DNA of 6,392 nucleotides, from positions 1 to 6,392 of the forward strand of contig JAHHUF010000098.1 in assembly GCA_020024115.1 (NCBI GenBank), written 5' to 3'. The notes beneath the pieces were generated by a model. That model did not search any database. It was not told the DNA's origin and was given only the letters and a program-made list of their open reading frames with translations. Position numbers and translations under genes: made by a program. Source of the stretch: Anaerofilum sp. GTDB taxonomy: Bacteria > Bacillota > Clostridia > Oscillospirales > Ruminococcaceae. Below are positions 1 through 6,340 of the stretch, in pieces; position 1 is the first letter of the stretch, and every line of letters starts with the position of its first letter.

Positions 1-40
1 TGCCAGAAAGCCGAATTTTTTTTGGAGTTTCTTTTTTCAT
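1..40 (-). CDS. Start of a second gene in the minus-strand operon, probably the MalG-type sugar ABC permease (partial)
   Basis: Only the first 13 codons lie in the window, reading MKKETPKKIRLSG, and the gene continues past the left edge. The ATG at 40 is 5 bases downstream of the stop codon of the preceding permease gene. A good ribosome binding site (GGGAG) sits inside the last codons and stop region of that gene, so the two genes are almost certainly co-transcribed and probably translationally coupled. The short basic N-terminus fits the cytoplasmic tail of a binding-protein-dependent sugar permease of the MalG/UgpE type, which normally follows a MalF/UgpA-type permease. That identity is inferred from position alone, because no membrane segment or EAA loop is visible in this fragment. 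Confidence 0.6.
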   Translation of the reverse strand, partial: MKKETPKKIRLSG

Positions 41-45
41 GTTTC

Positions 46-933
46 TCACTCCCTCTCCGCATTTTCAAAACGCATTTCAATTGCTGTCATCACCAATACA
101 ACCATCATCAGCACAACCGATGCTGCCGAACCACGGCCATAGTTGTAATCTCGGTTGAAGGAGTTGTAAATAAAGATGCCTTGTGTTGTGGATGCACCGC
201 TTGGGCCGCCTGCTGCAAACATATACGGAGCATCCAACAACTGCATCGAAGCAGATACTGCCATTACCATCTGAATAAAGATGATAAAGCGAATATTCGG
301 CAATGTAATGTGCCAAATACGGCTCCAGCCTGTGCAACCATCCAGTGAAGCGGATTCCATAATATCCGCAGAAATGCCTTGAATTGCGGAAAGATACAAC
401 AGCACCGAAACACCACCACCGATAACACCGGGAAAGATGATGCAGAATTTTACAAGTGCCGGGTCACTTAGCCAAGTTTGAGGCTCTCCGCCAAAAAATT
501 TGACAATCTGGTTTGCAACACCATAATCGGGATGCCATACCCAGCGCCAGATGATTACATTGATGGTGGTGGGAATCAAGGTGGGCAAAAGGTACATTGT
601 GGAAACAACATTTTTCATCTTACGCAATTCATTGAGGAACAATGCTTGAATAATCGGAATCAAAAATGTCATTGCCAGCTGCAAAATCAAAAAAACAAAG
701 CTGTTTGTCCATGCTTCCCAATAATATTGTGTTTTGAACATGGTTGCATAGTTTTCCAGCCCCACAAACTGCCCAGGCTGGTTGATTGGGTCATAGTTAA
801 AAAAGGAAATAAAAATTGCTCTTAATATAGGATAATATTTCAGCCACAGCGTAAAACCCATTGGTATCAGAAGAATCAGCCAAGGGGCTATCTTCTGCTG
901 CAAAAAATAACCATGGCGTACTTTATTTTTCAT
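46..933 (-). CDS. Carbohydrate ABC transporter permease, MalF/UgpA type
   Basis: This is a 295-residue integral membrane subunit of a sugar ABC importer, close to the usual size of about 290-310 for the family. Six hydrophobic segments are visible at roughly residues 17-40, 76-98, 108-131, 161-182, 212-232 and 266-286. The cytoplasmic EAA loop that contacts the ATPase is at about 193-212, with E193, D198-G199 and the closing L211-P212 (ESASLDG... ITLP), the conserved spacing of binding-protein-dependent permeases. The ATG at 933 is preferred over an in-frame GTG at 942, because AGGAG at 944-948 is 10 bases from the ATG but only 1 base from the GTG. A probable second permease gene follows after 5 bases. 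The gene is transcribed away from the sugar-binding protein gene on the other strand. The substrate is unknown. No ATPase is encoded nearby, so a shared MsmX-like ATPase is inferred. Confidence 0.93.
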   Translation of the reverse strand: MKNKVRHGYFLQQKIAPWLILLIPMGFTLWLKYYPILRAIFISFFNYDPINQPGQFVGLENYATMFKTQYYWEAWTNSFVFLILQLAMTFLIPIIQALFLNELRKMKNVVSTMYLLPTLIPTTINVIIWRWVWHPDYGVANQIVKFFGGEPQTWLSDPALVKFCIIFPGVIGGGVSVLLYLSAIQGISADIMESASLDGCTGWSRIWHITLPNIRFIIFIQMVMAVSASMQLLDAPYMFAAGGPSGASTTQGIFIYNSFNRDYNYGRGSAASVVLMMVVLVMTAIEMRFENAERE

Positions 934-943
934 GATATCCACA

Positions 944-948
944 CTCCT
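944..948 (-). promoter_or_regulatory. Ribosome binding site deciding the permease start
   Basis: AGGAG on the minus strand, 10 bases upstream of the ATG at 933. The upstream in-frame GTG (940-942) is only 1 base away from this site, too close for initiation, so the site supports the shorter 295-residue protein. Confidence 0.7.
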
Positions 949-966
949 GTTATAATTGTTTTTTTC

Positions 967-975
967 ATTATAACA
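967..975 (-). promoter_or_regulatory. Extended -10 promoter for the permease operon
   Basis: The minus strand reads TGTTATAAT, a perfect TATAAT with the TGn extension. No good -35 box is seen at 16-18 bases upstream, which is acceptable for an extended -10 promoter and also typical of promoters that need an activator. Transcription would start near 959-960 and leave a leader of about 26 bases that contains the AGGAG site. Confidence 0.55.
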
Positions 976-1011
976 AGGATTGCTGCTGCATAGAGATATA
1001 TAAAATCAACC

Positions 1012-1112
1012 TTTTGTATCACTGATTTTTACTTTTTCGTTTTGAACAATTTATTCGCTTGTTTTGTACAAAAGTGGTTAATTTTTTTACCTATAAGTCA
1101 AATTTTTGTGCA
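1012..1112 (+). repeat. Three direct copies of a TTTTGT-type motif, candidate regulator sites
   Basis: TTTTGTATC (1012-1020), TTTTGTACA (1062-1070) and TTTTGTGCA (1104-1112) occur in the same orientation, offset by 50 and 42 bases, or about five and four helical turns. The last copy directly abuts the candidate -35 box at 1113, a position often occupied by AraC-type activators. The linkage to the response regulator encoded downstream is inference. Because the region is AT-rich, some of the similarity could be chance. Confidence 0.35.
1062..1073. repeat. 12-base perfect palindrome, candidate operator
   Basis: TTTTGTACAAAA is its own reverse complement and lies near the middle of the divergent region. 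Its right half, TACAAAAG (1067-1074), is also the exact reverse complement of CTTTTGTA at 1011-1018. A dimeric regulator could bind here, but there is no direct proof. Confidence 0.35.
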
Positions 1113-1141
1113 TTTACATTTAAAATGTAATTTGATAAACT
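1113..1141 (+). promoter_or_regulatory. Candidate promoter for the sugar-binding protein gene
   Basis: A -35 box TTTACA (1113-1118, 5/6 to consensus) is separated by 17 bases from a -10 box TAAACT (1136-1141, 4/6). Transcription would begin near 1148 and give a leader of about 62 bases. The weak -10 suggests that an activator is needed. The -35 and spacer overlap a 17-base palindrome. Confidence 0.5.
1114..1130. repeat. 17-base palindrome overlapping the binding-protein promoter
   Basis: Two perfect 8-base arms, TTACATTT and AAATGTAA, flank a single A. The palindrome covers most of the candidate -35 box and most of the spacer, a classic place for a repressor operator. It is all A/T except for one C and one G, so chance symmetry cannot be excluded. 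Confidence 0.4.
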
Positions 1142-1157
1142 AAATTCATAACAAACC

Positions 1158-1173
1158 GATGCGTTAAAGCATC
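1158..1173 (+). repeat. Short inverted repeat in the binding-protein leader
   Basis: GATGC-GTTAAA-GCATC could form a 5-base-pair hairpin in the mRNA leader, about 10 bases after the predicted transcription start and 22 bases before the ribosome binding site. It might stabilise the 5' end or be an operator. No riboswitch-like structure is seen. Confidence 0.3.
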
Positions 1174-1195
1174 TCATGAAAATATAAGTTTTATT

Positions 1196-1202
1196 AAGGA
1201 GG
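1196..1202 (+). promoter_or_regulatory. Strong ribosome binding site of the binding-protein gene
   Basis: AAGGAGG lies 7 bases before the ATG at 1210, a near-ideal site. It is consistent with high-level synthesis of a binding protein needed in excess over the permeases. Confidence 0.85.
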
Positions 1203-1209
1203 AAAAACC

Positions 1210-2589
1210 ATGAAAAACAGCAAACGCTTACTCGCATTATTAAGTTGCAGTGCAATCACAGCCTCCATGCTGGCAGGCTGCGGAGGAGGCAACAGTTCTT
1301 CTGTTCCCAACAGTTCCAGCTCCGAAAAAGAATCATCCTCATCCGGTTCTTCCACTGAAGAACACAAGCCCGTAGAGTTGACTTTGTGGGTAACCAGCCG
1401 AAATCAAGATGAATTTCAAGATGAACGAGAAGCAGAGTTTTTGAAACAGCATCCTTGGATTACGCTGAATAAAGTTGTAAAAGAAGGCGACCCCGGAAAC
1501 GAATTTTATCAGGCTGTTGCAGCCGGCACTGCCCCTGACTGCATCAACGGCTCTTTCACAATGATGGATAAATACATTTCCTCCGGCATTATCACCCCAC
1601 TGAACAGTTATCTGGACAAATGGGACGAAACTCAATACCTCGACCCCACCTATCTGGATATGTTCACTCGTGACGGAAAAATCTATGGTGTGCCTGTTGA
1701 GGTAACACCAATGCTGTTTGGCTATAACAAAGCATTGTTTGAGGCTGCCGGATACAAAAATCCTCCTGCTACTTGGGACGAAGCAATGGAGATGGCAAAA
1801 AAACTGAACGACCCCAATGGTCAGGTTGCCGGCTATGCAACATTGGCGGCAGAGTGGACTGAATGGTTCTTCCAGTATTATGTATGGCAGGCCGGTGGTG
1901 ATTTGACAAAAGAAAATGAGGATGGCACAATTGAGCTGACCTTTACCGACCCTGCTGTGATTGAGGCTGCAAAATATTATCAAAAATTGTCTGCTGAAAA
2001 GGTTCTGCCCAGCGACCGTACCTTAAAATTCGGCGACTTGCTGGAGCAGTTCAGCAAAGGAAAAATTGCTATGATGCCTTTTGCTGTGGACTGGGTTATG
2101 GATGTTGCCAACCGTGGTATGGATTTGGATGATTTGGGGTTGTGCCTGCCTCCTGCTGGCCCTTCTGGCAAATCTGCAACTGCAATTGCAGGCTCCGCTT
2201 GGGTTATCAATGCCAACTCCAGCCAAGAAAAACAAGATGCTGCGTGGGAATATATCAGCTTTTTGATGAGCAAAGAGGAGCGTTCTCTGGCCTTTGAGAA
2301 TTTGGCAAGCAAAGGTTCAATTGCTCCCATCACAATCCCCCGTACCGATATGACTATCACTGATTTTACCGACTTCCCCGAAGAATGGGAACCCATTTTG
2401 TCCAGTGTTGGTGAGATTGGCCGCTTGGAGTTCTACGGCAAAGCTGACTTTGGTTCCTATGTAGACCGTGCTGTTCAAAAGATTTTGGCAAATCCAAACG
2501 CAAATCCGGAAAAAGAATTTGGTGATGCACAGGCTTTGGCAGAAAAAGAAGCACTGGCAAAATTTAATGAAACAAACAAAACCGCCTAA
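1210..2589 (+). CDS. Extracellular sugar-binding lipoprotein of an ABC importer (family 1 solute-binding protein)
   Basis: This 459-residue protein captures sugar outside the cell and delivers it to the permeases. A type II signal peptide has a basic N-terminus, a hydrophobic core at about 7-20, and the lipobox L21-A22-G23-C24. Cysteine 24 would be lipidated and anchored on the outer face of the membrane. A serine-rich flexible linker (about 29-49) precedes the mature domain, which starts near residue 55 (VELTLWV). Family hallmarks include the AVAAGTAPD stretch at 102-110, the YGVPVEVTPMLF strand near 159-170, and YNKALFEAAG at 172-181. The length is usual for the family. The gene has its own promoter and strong ribosome binding site, runs divergently from the permeases, and is followed by a stem-loop and then the two-component genes. 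The ligand cannot be deduced. A saccharide is favoured by the MalF/UgpA-type permease and the YesM/YesN-type regulators. Confidence 0.93.
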   Translation: MKNSKRLLALLSCSAITASMLAGCGGGNSSSVPNSSSSEKESSSSGSSTEEHKPVELTLWVTSRNQDEFQDEREAEFLKQHPWITLNKVVKEGDPGNEFYQAVAAGTAPDCINGSFTMMDKYISSGIITPLNSYLDKWDETQYLDPTYLDMFTRDGKIYGVPVEVTPMLFGYNKALFEAAGYKNPPATWDEAMEMAKKLNDPNGQVAGYATLAAEWTEWFFQYYVWQAGGDLTKENEDGTIELTFTDPAVIEAAKYYQKLSAEKVLPSDRTLKFGDLLEQFSKGKIAMMPFAVDWVMDVANRGMDLDDLGLCLPPAGPSGKSATAIAGSAWVINANSSQEKQDAAWEYISFLMSKEERSLAFENLASKGSIAPITIPRTDMTITDFTDFPEEWEPILSSVGEIGRLEFYGKADFGSYVDRAVQKILANPNANPEKEFGDAQALAEKEALAKFNETNKTA

Positions 2590-2606
2590 AATGATTCCTC
2601 GCTTTT

Positions 2607-2655
2607 AACAACACAAAGCAGAGCACAAAAGTGCCCTGCTTTGTGTTGTTGTTTT
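2607..2655 (+). terminator. Long stem-loop after the binding-protein gene: terminator or attenuator
   Basis: The arms 2607-2626 and 2631-2650 pair over 20 positions with one A-C mismatch (2622/2635), around an AAAA loop. The run after the stem is short: GTTTTC, with a few more T's mixed with G inside the right arm. The stem is very strong but the U-tract is weak, so it may terminate only partly and also protect the 3' end of the binding-protein mRNA. No T-rich tract follows it on the minus strand. Confidence 0.8.
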
Positions 2656-2674
2656 CCCAAAAGCGTGGTACAAT
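2646..2674 (+). promoter_or_regulatory. Candidate promoter for the kinase/regulator operon
   Basis: TACAAT (2669-2674) is preceded by TGG, giving an extended -10 (TGGTACAAT). A half-matching -35, TTGTTG (2646-2651), is 17 bases upstream and lies in the descending arm of the terminator stem. Transcription would start near 2681 and give a leader of about 30 bases. This would let the two-component genes be expressed at a low level when the transporter is off. Confidence 0.45.
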
Positions 2675-2698
2675 ATTTTCATATTCATTATCCTATTT

Positions 2699-2704
2699 GA
2701 GGTG
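2699..2704 (+). promoter_or_regulatory. Ribosome binding site deciding the kinase start
   Basis: GAGGTG lies 6 bases before the ATG at 2711. The in-frame GTG at 2702-2704 is part of this site and so cannot be the start, which makes the protein 652 rather than 655 residues. Confidence 0.7.
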
Positions 2705-2710
2705 AACACA

Positions 2711-4669
2711 ATGACTATACATCATCGCCCGCGATGGTTTATCCGCCGTCTTGTTTCCCAACTGCGTCGAGTTCCCATTTTTCCTCGCCTTTTATTGGTT
2801 TTCTGCACCTTGCTCATTGTCTCAACTGTATTTATCACCTTTTTTAATCAAAAACAATACGCTCAGGAAGCAGAGACAAATGCAGTCAAGCATCTTTCTG
2901 TTTTTGTGCAAAACGCCTCTTTGGAATTGATGCAGGAAAAAGAACGGCTGGAACTTGCTCTGTTGCAGTTCACCCAAAATGATGAAATATTGGAAGCCAT
3001 CAACCAAAACAAACTATTGCAGCCTGATGCACAAGCTGGCGATGTACAAGCCAACCAAACCATTGAACACAACCGCCAAAAAATCGAGCATCTGCTGCGT
3101 TCCATCAAAACTAAAGTTGATGGCATCAAAACATTGGTTTTTGTTACGGATAACAGCCAATATCAAATGGAATCCACACCAAAAAATCTCAATTCTCCTT
3201 TTATTCGGAATTTAGATGATTTTTATAAAAGCAATATCTATAAACAGGCTGTCAAAGCACAGGGCTATTCCTCTTGGTTGGATTCTTCGCAGGAAACCTC
3301 TGCATTGTTTTATGAAAACGACACAGATACACTTGGTATTCTCGGATGTATTACAATATCCTATCAAGTATACAGCCCTGACACTCAGCAGCCTTTGGGT
3401 GTGCTTGTTGGCTGTATTTATCCCAACCACTTCACTCACACTTTAAACAAATATTCCAGCCAAGATGGCGGCAACACCTTTATTGTTGGAGAAAATGGTT
3501 TGGTAGAAGGAATTTCAGCCAGACTGTCCGCTCCACCTTTTTTGAGCAAAAACAGCGGCATTGTTCAGCGTATTTTTTCTCAGCATAAGGGCAGCTTGCT
3601 GCTGGAATCAAAAGGCAAAGAACTGTTTGTCAACTTTTGTGGTGAACCATCTTTTCCCATTCATATTGTAAATCTTACATATCGTGATTACGCACTGCAA
3701 ACAGTTCAAAAAATTGCACAGCTCAGCTTTGTGGTGATGTTTGTTGTTATTTTAATTGGTGCTTTTGGTTTTTACTTGGCAGCCGTTAGTGTTGCTTATC
3801 CTGTTAATAAACTGATTTATGCCATGAAGCGTGTTGGTGCAGGAGATTTTTCGGCAATGTACCAATCAAAAAGCCACGATGAAATCGGTCTGCTCTGCCA
3901 AGAGTTTGACCGCATGGTGGCAGACATGAAAGAGTTGATTGATAAAGTATATGTATCTGAAATTCGAGAAAAATCGCTGGAATTAAATGAAAAAACAGCA
4001 CAATTGAATGCTTTGCAAATGCAGATTAGTCCACATTTTTTATACAACACATTGGATATGATTCGCTGGCAGTGTATGTATGAAAACGGAGAGGAAAGCT
4101 CTGCTTCCGATATGATTGAGAAATTCTGTACACTTTTGCGCATGACCATCAAAGGTGACCAAAAAAAAGAAACTGTACAGGAAAGTCTTTTGCATGCGTC
4201 CACCTATCTGGAAGTGGTAAATTTTCGCCACACCAGTAAATTCCAGCTGAAAACGGATTTTTCTTTTGAGCCATCCGCCTATTTAATGCCCTGCCTGTCC
4301 TTACAACCCATTATTGAAAATTCTGTGCGGCACGCATTTTCCAATGATGATACCAGCCAACGCTGTATTTGCATTTGCGGAGAATTAAACTGGCAAGGAA
4401 ATATTATTTTGAAAATTTCTGATAACGGAAACGGAATGTCCTCAGAACAACTGGCTGCTTTACAGCTTCATACCGAAAAAAGCACATTGGGCAAAGACAG
4501 TATTGGTCTGCAAAATGTAAACCAACGCTGTAAGCTTTGTTACGGAGAAAATTATGGCATTTATATTGAAAGTGAATTGAATGTTGGAACTGTCGTAACT
4601 CTCACCATTCCGGCAGAGCCAACTGCACAAAAGGAGGAAAATCGGATTGTATCGGGTATTGTTGGTTGA
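2711..4669 (+). CDS. Membrane sensor histidine kinase, LytS/YesM type
   Basis: This 652-residue kinase is predicted to sense an extracellular signal, probably sugar-related, and phosphorylate the neighbouring response regulator. In order it has a basic N-terminus, a membrane segment at about 27-45, a large extracellular sensor region (about 46-335, of the Cache-like size seen in YesM-type kinases), a second membrane segment (about 338-362), a HAMP linker (about 357-412), and a coiled segment. Next comes the LytS/YesM-type histidine box ISPHFLYNTLD with the predicted phosphorylated H442. The ATPase domain shows the N box LQPIIENSVRHAF (N537), the G1 box SDNGNGM (D571, G573, G575) and the G2 region SIGLQNVNQR (G599). 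All catalytic motifs look intact. The ATG at 2711 is chosen because the upstream GTG lies within the ribosome binding site. The 3' end overlaps the regulator gene by 23 bases. The ligand is unknown; sensing through the binding protein upstream is possible. Confidence 0.93.
   Translation: MTIHHRPRWFIRRLVSQLRRVPIFPRLLLVFCTLLIVSTVFITFFNQKQYAQEAETNAVKHLSVFVQNASLELMQEKERLELALLQFTQNDEILEAINQNKLLQPDAQAGDVQANQTIEHNRQKIEHLLRSIKTKVDGIKTLVFVTDNSQYQMESTPKNLNSPFIRNLDDFYKSNIYKQAVKAQGYSSWLDSSQETSALFYENDTDTLGILGCITISYQVYSPDTQQPLGVLVGCIYPNHFTHTLNKYSSQDGGNTFIVGENGLVEGISARLSAPPFLSKNSGIVQRIFSQHKGSLLLESKGKELFVNFCGEPSFPIHIVNLTYRDYALQTVQKIAQLSFVVMFVVILIGAFGFYLAAVSVAYPVNKLIYAMKRVGAGDFSAMYQSKSHDEIGLLCQEFDRMVADMKELIDKVYVSEIREKSLELNEKTAQLNALQMQISPHFLYNTLDMIRWQCMYENGEESSASDMIEKFCTLLRMTIKGDQKKETVQESLLHASTYLEVVNFRHTSKFQLKTDFSFEPSAYLMPCLSLQPIIENSVRHAFSNDDTSQRCICICGELNWQGNIILKISDNGNGMSSEQLAALQLHTEKSTLGKDSIGLQNVNQRCKLCYGENYGIYIESELNVGTVVTLTIPAEPTAQKEENRIVSGIVG
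4631..4637 (+). promoter_or_regulatory. Ribosome binding site for the TTG start of the response regulator
   Basis: AAGGAGG lies inside the kinase coding region, 9 bases before TTG at 4647. It supports this rare start codon and implies translational coupling with the kinase. Confidence 0.8.
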
Positions 4670-6176
4670 TGATGAAGAAATGGTAACACAAGGATTAAGC
4701 AGATTTGTCCACTGGGAGGAAGAAGGATATATTGTTGCCGGAACCGCCACCAGTGTTGCCCGTGCTTTGGTTTTTTTGGAAAATGAATCGGTTGATTTGG
4801 TCATTACCGATATTCAAATGCCTGTGCAGAACGGATTGGACTTAATCCGCATTTTAAAAGAAAAATATCCCCATATCAAAACAATTATTCTTTCTGGATA
4901 TAGCGAGTTTTCTTATGCACAAGAAGCCTTGCGTCTGGGTGCAATTGATTATCTTACAAAACCCATCAACTTTGGTGCAATGAAAACGGTTTTGCACAAA
5001 TTGCGAGAAACATTGGAAAAAGAACAACCTTCTGAAAATGATACCCAAATGCGAGAAATGCTGGCACATACATTGATTATGAATTTTGCAAATGGCTATC
5101 CTTATGACGAATCTCGTGCAGCAACTTGCTTGAACTCTCATTGCCCCATCACTGTTGTGCGCATTGTTTCTCATAACAAATCCTCACTCCCCCAATCTTT
5201 ACCCTTGGAGTTTCAGGAATATTTTACACCTTGCCAGATTGTTTCTTTGGGTGAAGATGAAATTTTTGCTGTTTTGGAAGGTGAACGAATTGCTTTTGAT
5301 TTGAGCAAAGCATTGGCAGATTTTTCGGAAAAAACAGCTTGTAATCTCCCTCTTTGTATCGGTGTTTCTGAACAACAACCGAGGTATTCTCAGTTGCGCA
5401 CCGGGGCTTTGCAGGCAGCAAAAGCCATGCGATACCAAAACGCACGCAGCGGTGGTGGTGTAATGCTTTATCAACAGGTGCGAAAAATGTTTGTCAGCTA
5501 TGGTGGTGCTTCGGATACTGCCATTCCGCATTTGGTTGAATTGCTGTCAACCCCAGAAAAAAGAAGTCAATTGGTTGTAGAATTTTCAAATACATTGTCA
5601 GCTATGGAAACACAGCCTTCTTTTTCTTTAACAAAAGCACAGCACTTTTGTATTGAACTGCTTGTTGAGTTGGATACGCCAGTCCAGCAGCTTGCCTTGC
5701 CCGACTATCCGCGTCACATTATATTGAGTGATGTGTTGATGGATGTACTGGCTTCAAAGAACATTTTAGAAATCAATAACTGTGTAACACAATATTTGCA
5801 GCAGCTAGTTGATAAAATATTACAGGTAGATGAAGCCAAATTCACAGGAGAACTTATTGACCGTATTAAAGACTATATTCAAAACCACTTTGCCGAAAAT
5901 CTTACCCTCGCAGTGCTTTCTGAACTATTTTATGTCAGCCCTGTCTATTTGAGCCGTCTGTTCAAACGGAAAACCGGAACCAACTTTGTAGAATATCTCA
6001 CTGCTTTGAGAATGGAAAAAGCAAAAATCTTTTTAGCTGATTCCAATCTAAAAGTATATAATGTCGCTGAGATGGTAGGCTATGAAAATCCTCGCTATTT
6101 TGCACGGCTGTTTCGAGAATCTACCGGATATGTACCGCAAGAATACCGTGCCATGCTGCAAGAAAAACCACAATAG
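4647..6176 (+). CDS. Response regulator with AraC-type DNA-binding domain, YesN type
   Basis: This 509-residue protein is the predicted partner of the overlapping kinase and the likely transcription activator of this locus. The receiver domain (about 1-120) shows the acidic pair D8-D9, the phosphoacceptor D55 in ITDIQMP, S83 in LSGYSEF, and K105 in the LTKPI motif, so it appears functional. The middle (about 130-400) is poorly conserved. The segment near 234-278 (LPLCIGVSEQ... to LYQQV) resembles the degenerate GGDEF-like domain seen in many YesN-type regulators, without a cyclase motif. The C-terminus (about 404-505) is a complete AraC/XylS double helix-turn-helix, with the first helices near 419-445 and the second with VAEMVGYENPRYFARLF, then GYVPQEYR. 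The start is TTG: it has an AAGGAGG site at 9 bases, and the next methionine (residue 12) would remove the D8-D9 pair. Targets are probably the divergent transporter promoters, by analogy with YesN-type systems. Confidence 0.93.
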   Translation: MYRVLLVDDEEMVTQGLSRFVHWEEEGYIVAGTATSVARALVFLENESVDLVITDIQMPVQNGLDLIRILKEKYPHIKTIILSGYSEFSYAQEALRLGAIDYLTKPINFGAMKTVLHKLRETLEKEQPSENDTQMREMLAHTLIMNFANGYPYDESRAATCLNSHCPITVVRIVSHNKSSLPQSLPLEFQEYFTPCQIVSLGEDEIFAVLEGERIAFDLSKALADFSEKTACNLPLCIGVSEQQPRYSQLRTGALQAAKAMRYQNARSGGGVMLYQQVRKMFVSYGGASDTAIPHLVELLSTPEKRSQLVVEFSNTLSAMETQPSFSLTKAQHFCIELLVELDTPVQQLALPDYPRHIILSDVLMDVLASKNILEINNCVTQYLQQLVDKILQVDEAKFTGELIDRIKDYIQNHFAENLTLAVLSELFYVSPVYLSRLFKRKTGTNFVEYLTALRMEKAKIFLADSNLKVYNVAEMVGYENPRYFARLFRESTGYVPQEYRAMLQEKPQ

Positions 6177-6227
6177 TCTCAAGCCTTTGCAGATGTGTTT
6201 CACTCTATTTTATAAAGATTTGCTTTC

Positions 6228-6265
6228 AGCAAAAACTGCATCTGTTTTGAATTTTGTTGCTTTTT
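6228..6265 (+). terminator. Weak terminator-like structure after the response regulator
   Basis: AGCAA (6228-6232) can pair with TTGCT (6257-6261), followed by T residues to 6265, with an inner CAAAAAC/GTTTTG pairing also possible. The stem is AT-rich and interrupted, so the call is tentative. No stronger terminator is seen between the regulator stop and the tRNA promoter. Confidence 0.25.
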
Positions 6266-6287
6266 AAAAAAACATTGTAAAAAGCTG

Positions 6288-6316
6288 TTGACAAAAGCAG
6301 CAATATCCATTATAAT
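6288..6316 (+). promoter_or_regulatory. Consensus promoter of the tRNA-Pro gene
   Basis: A perfect TTGACA (6288-6293) and a perfect TATAAT (6311-6316) are separated by the ideal 17 bases. Transcription would begin near 6323, about 18 bases before the tRNA. This strength is typical of stable RNA genes. It shows that the tRNA is an independent transcription unit and not part of the two-component operon. Confidence 0.9.
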
Positions 6317-6340
6317 AAATAGCGTCGCTAAGAGTGACAT

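Larger units (their letters stand above)
934..1209. promoter_or_regulatory. Divergent control region between the permease operon and the binding-protein gene
   Basis: This AT-rich 276-base spacer has no credible gene. It holds outward promoters on both strands, a 12-base palindrome (1062-1073), a 17-base palindrome (1114-1130), three direct copies of a TTTTGTRYM-like motif, and a small inverted repeat in the binding-protein leader. Both transporter halves start here, so a single regulator bound in the middle could control both. I looked for a CcpA-type cre site and found no convincing match. Confidence 0.7.

Noticed and set aside
22..825. Plus-strand open frames of 108 and 115 codons
   Set aside because: They lie antisense to the permease gene, have no ribosome binding site or recognisable domain, and have Cys/His-rich compositions typical of reverse reading of a membrane protein gene.
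1176..1187. Tiny frame ATG-AAA-ATA-TAA in the binding-protein leader
   Set aside because: It has only three codons and no ribosome binding site, so a leader peptide is not supported.
934..1209. Search for a CcpA cre box or a riboswitch
   Set aside because: No sequence close to the cre consensus and no extended conserved-looking RNA fold was found in the divergent region.
1339..1983. Minus-strand open frame of 214 codons
   Set aside because: It is entirely antisense to the well-supported binding-protein gene, and its translation shows no family signature.
4161..4168. Run of eight A residues in the kinase gene, a possible slippage site
   Set aside because: It encodes two lysine codons in an intact frame with all downstream motifs present, and nothing suggests programmed frameshifting.
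6259..6285. Inverted repeat GCTTTTT / AAAAAGC before the tRNA promoter
   Set aside because: It is an AT-run symmetry in a poly-T/poly-A stretch, the right arm is not followed by a T-tract, and it is probably chance or at most a weak structural element.
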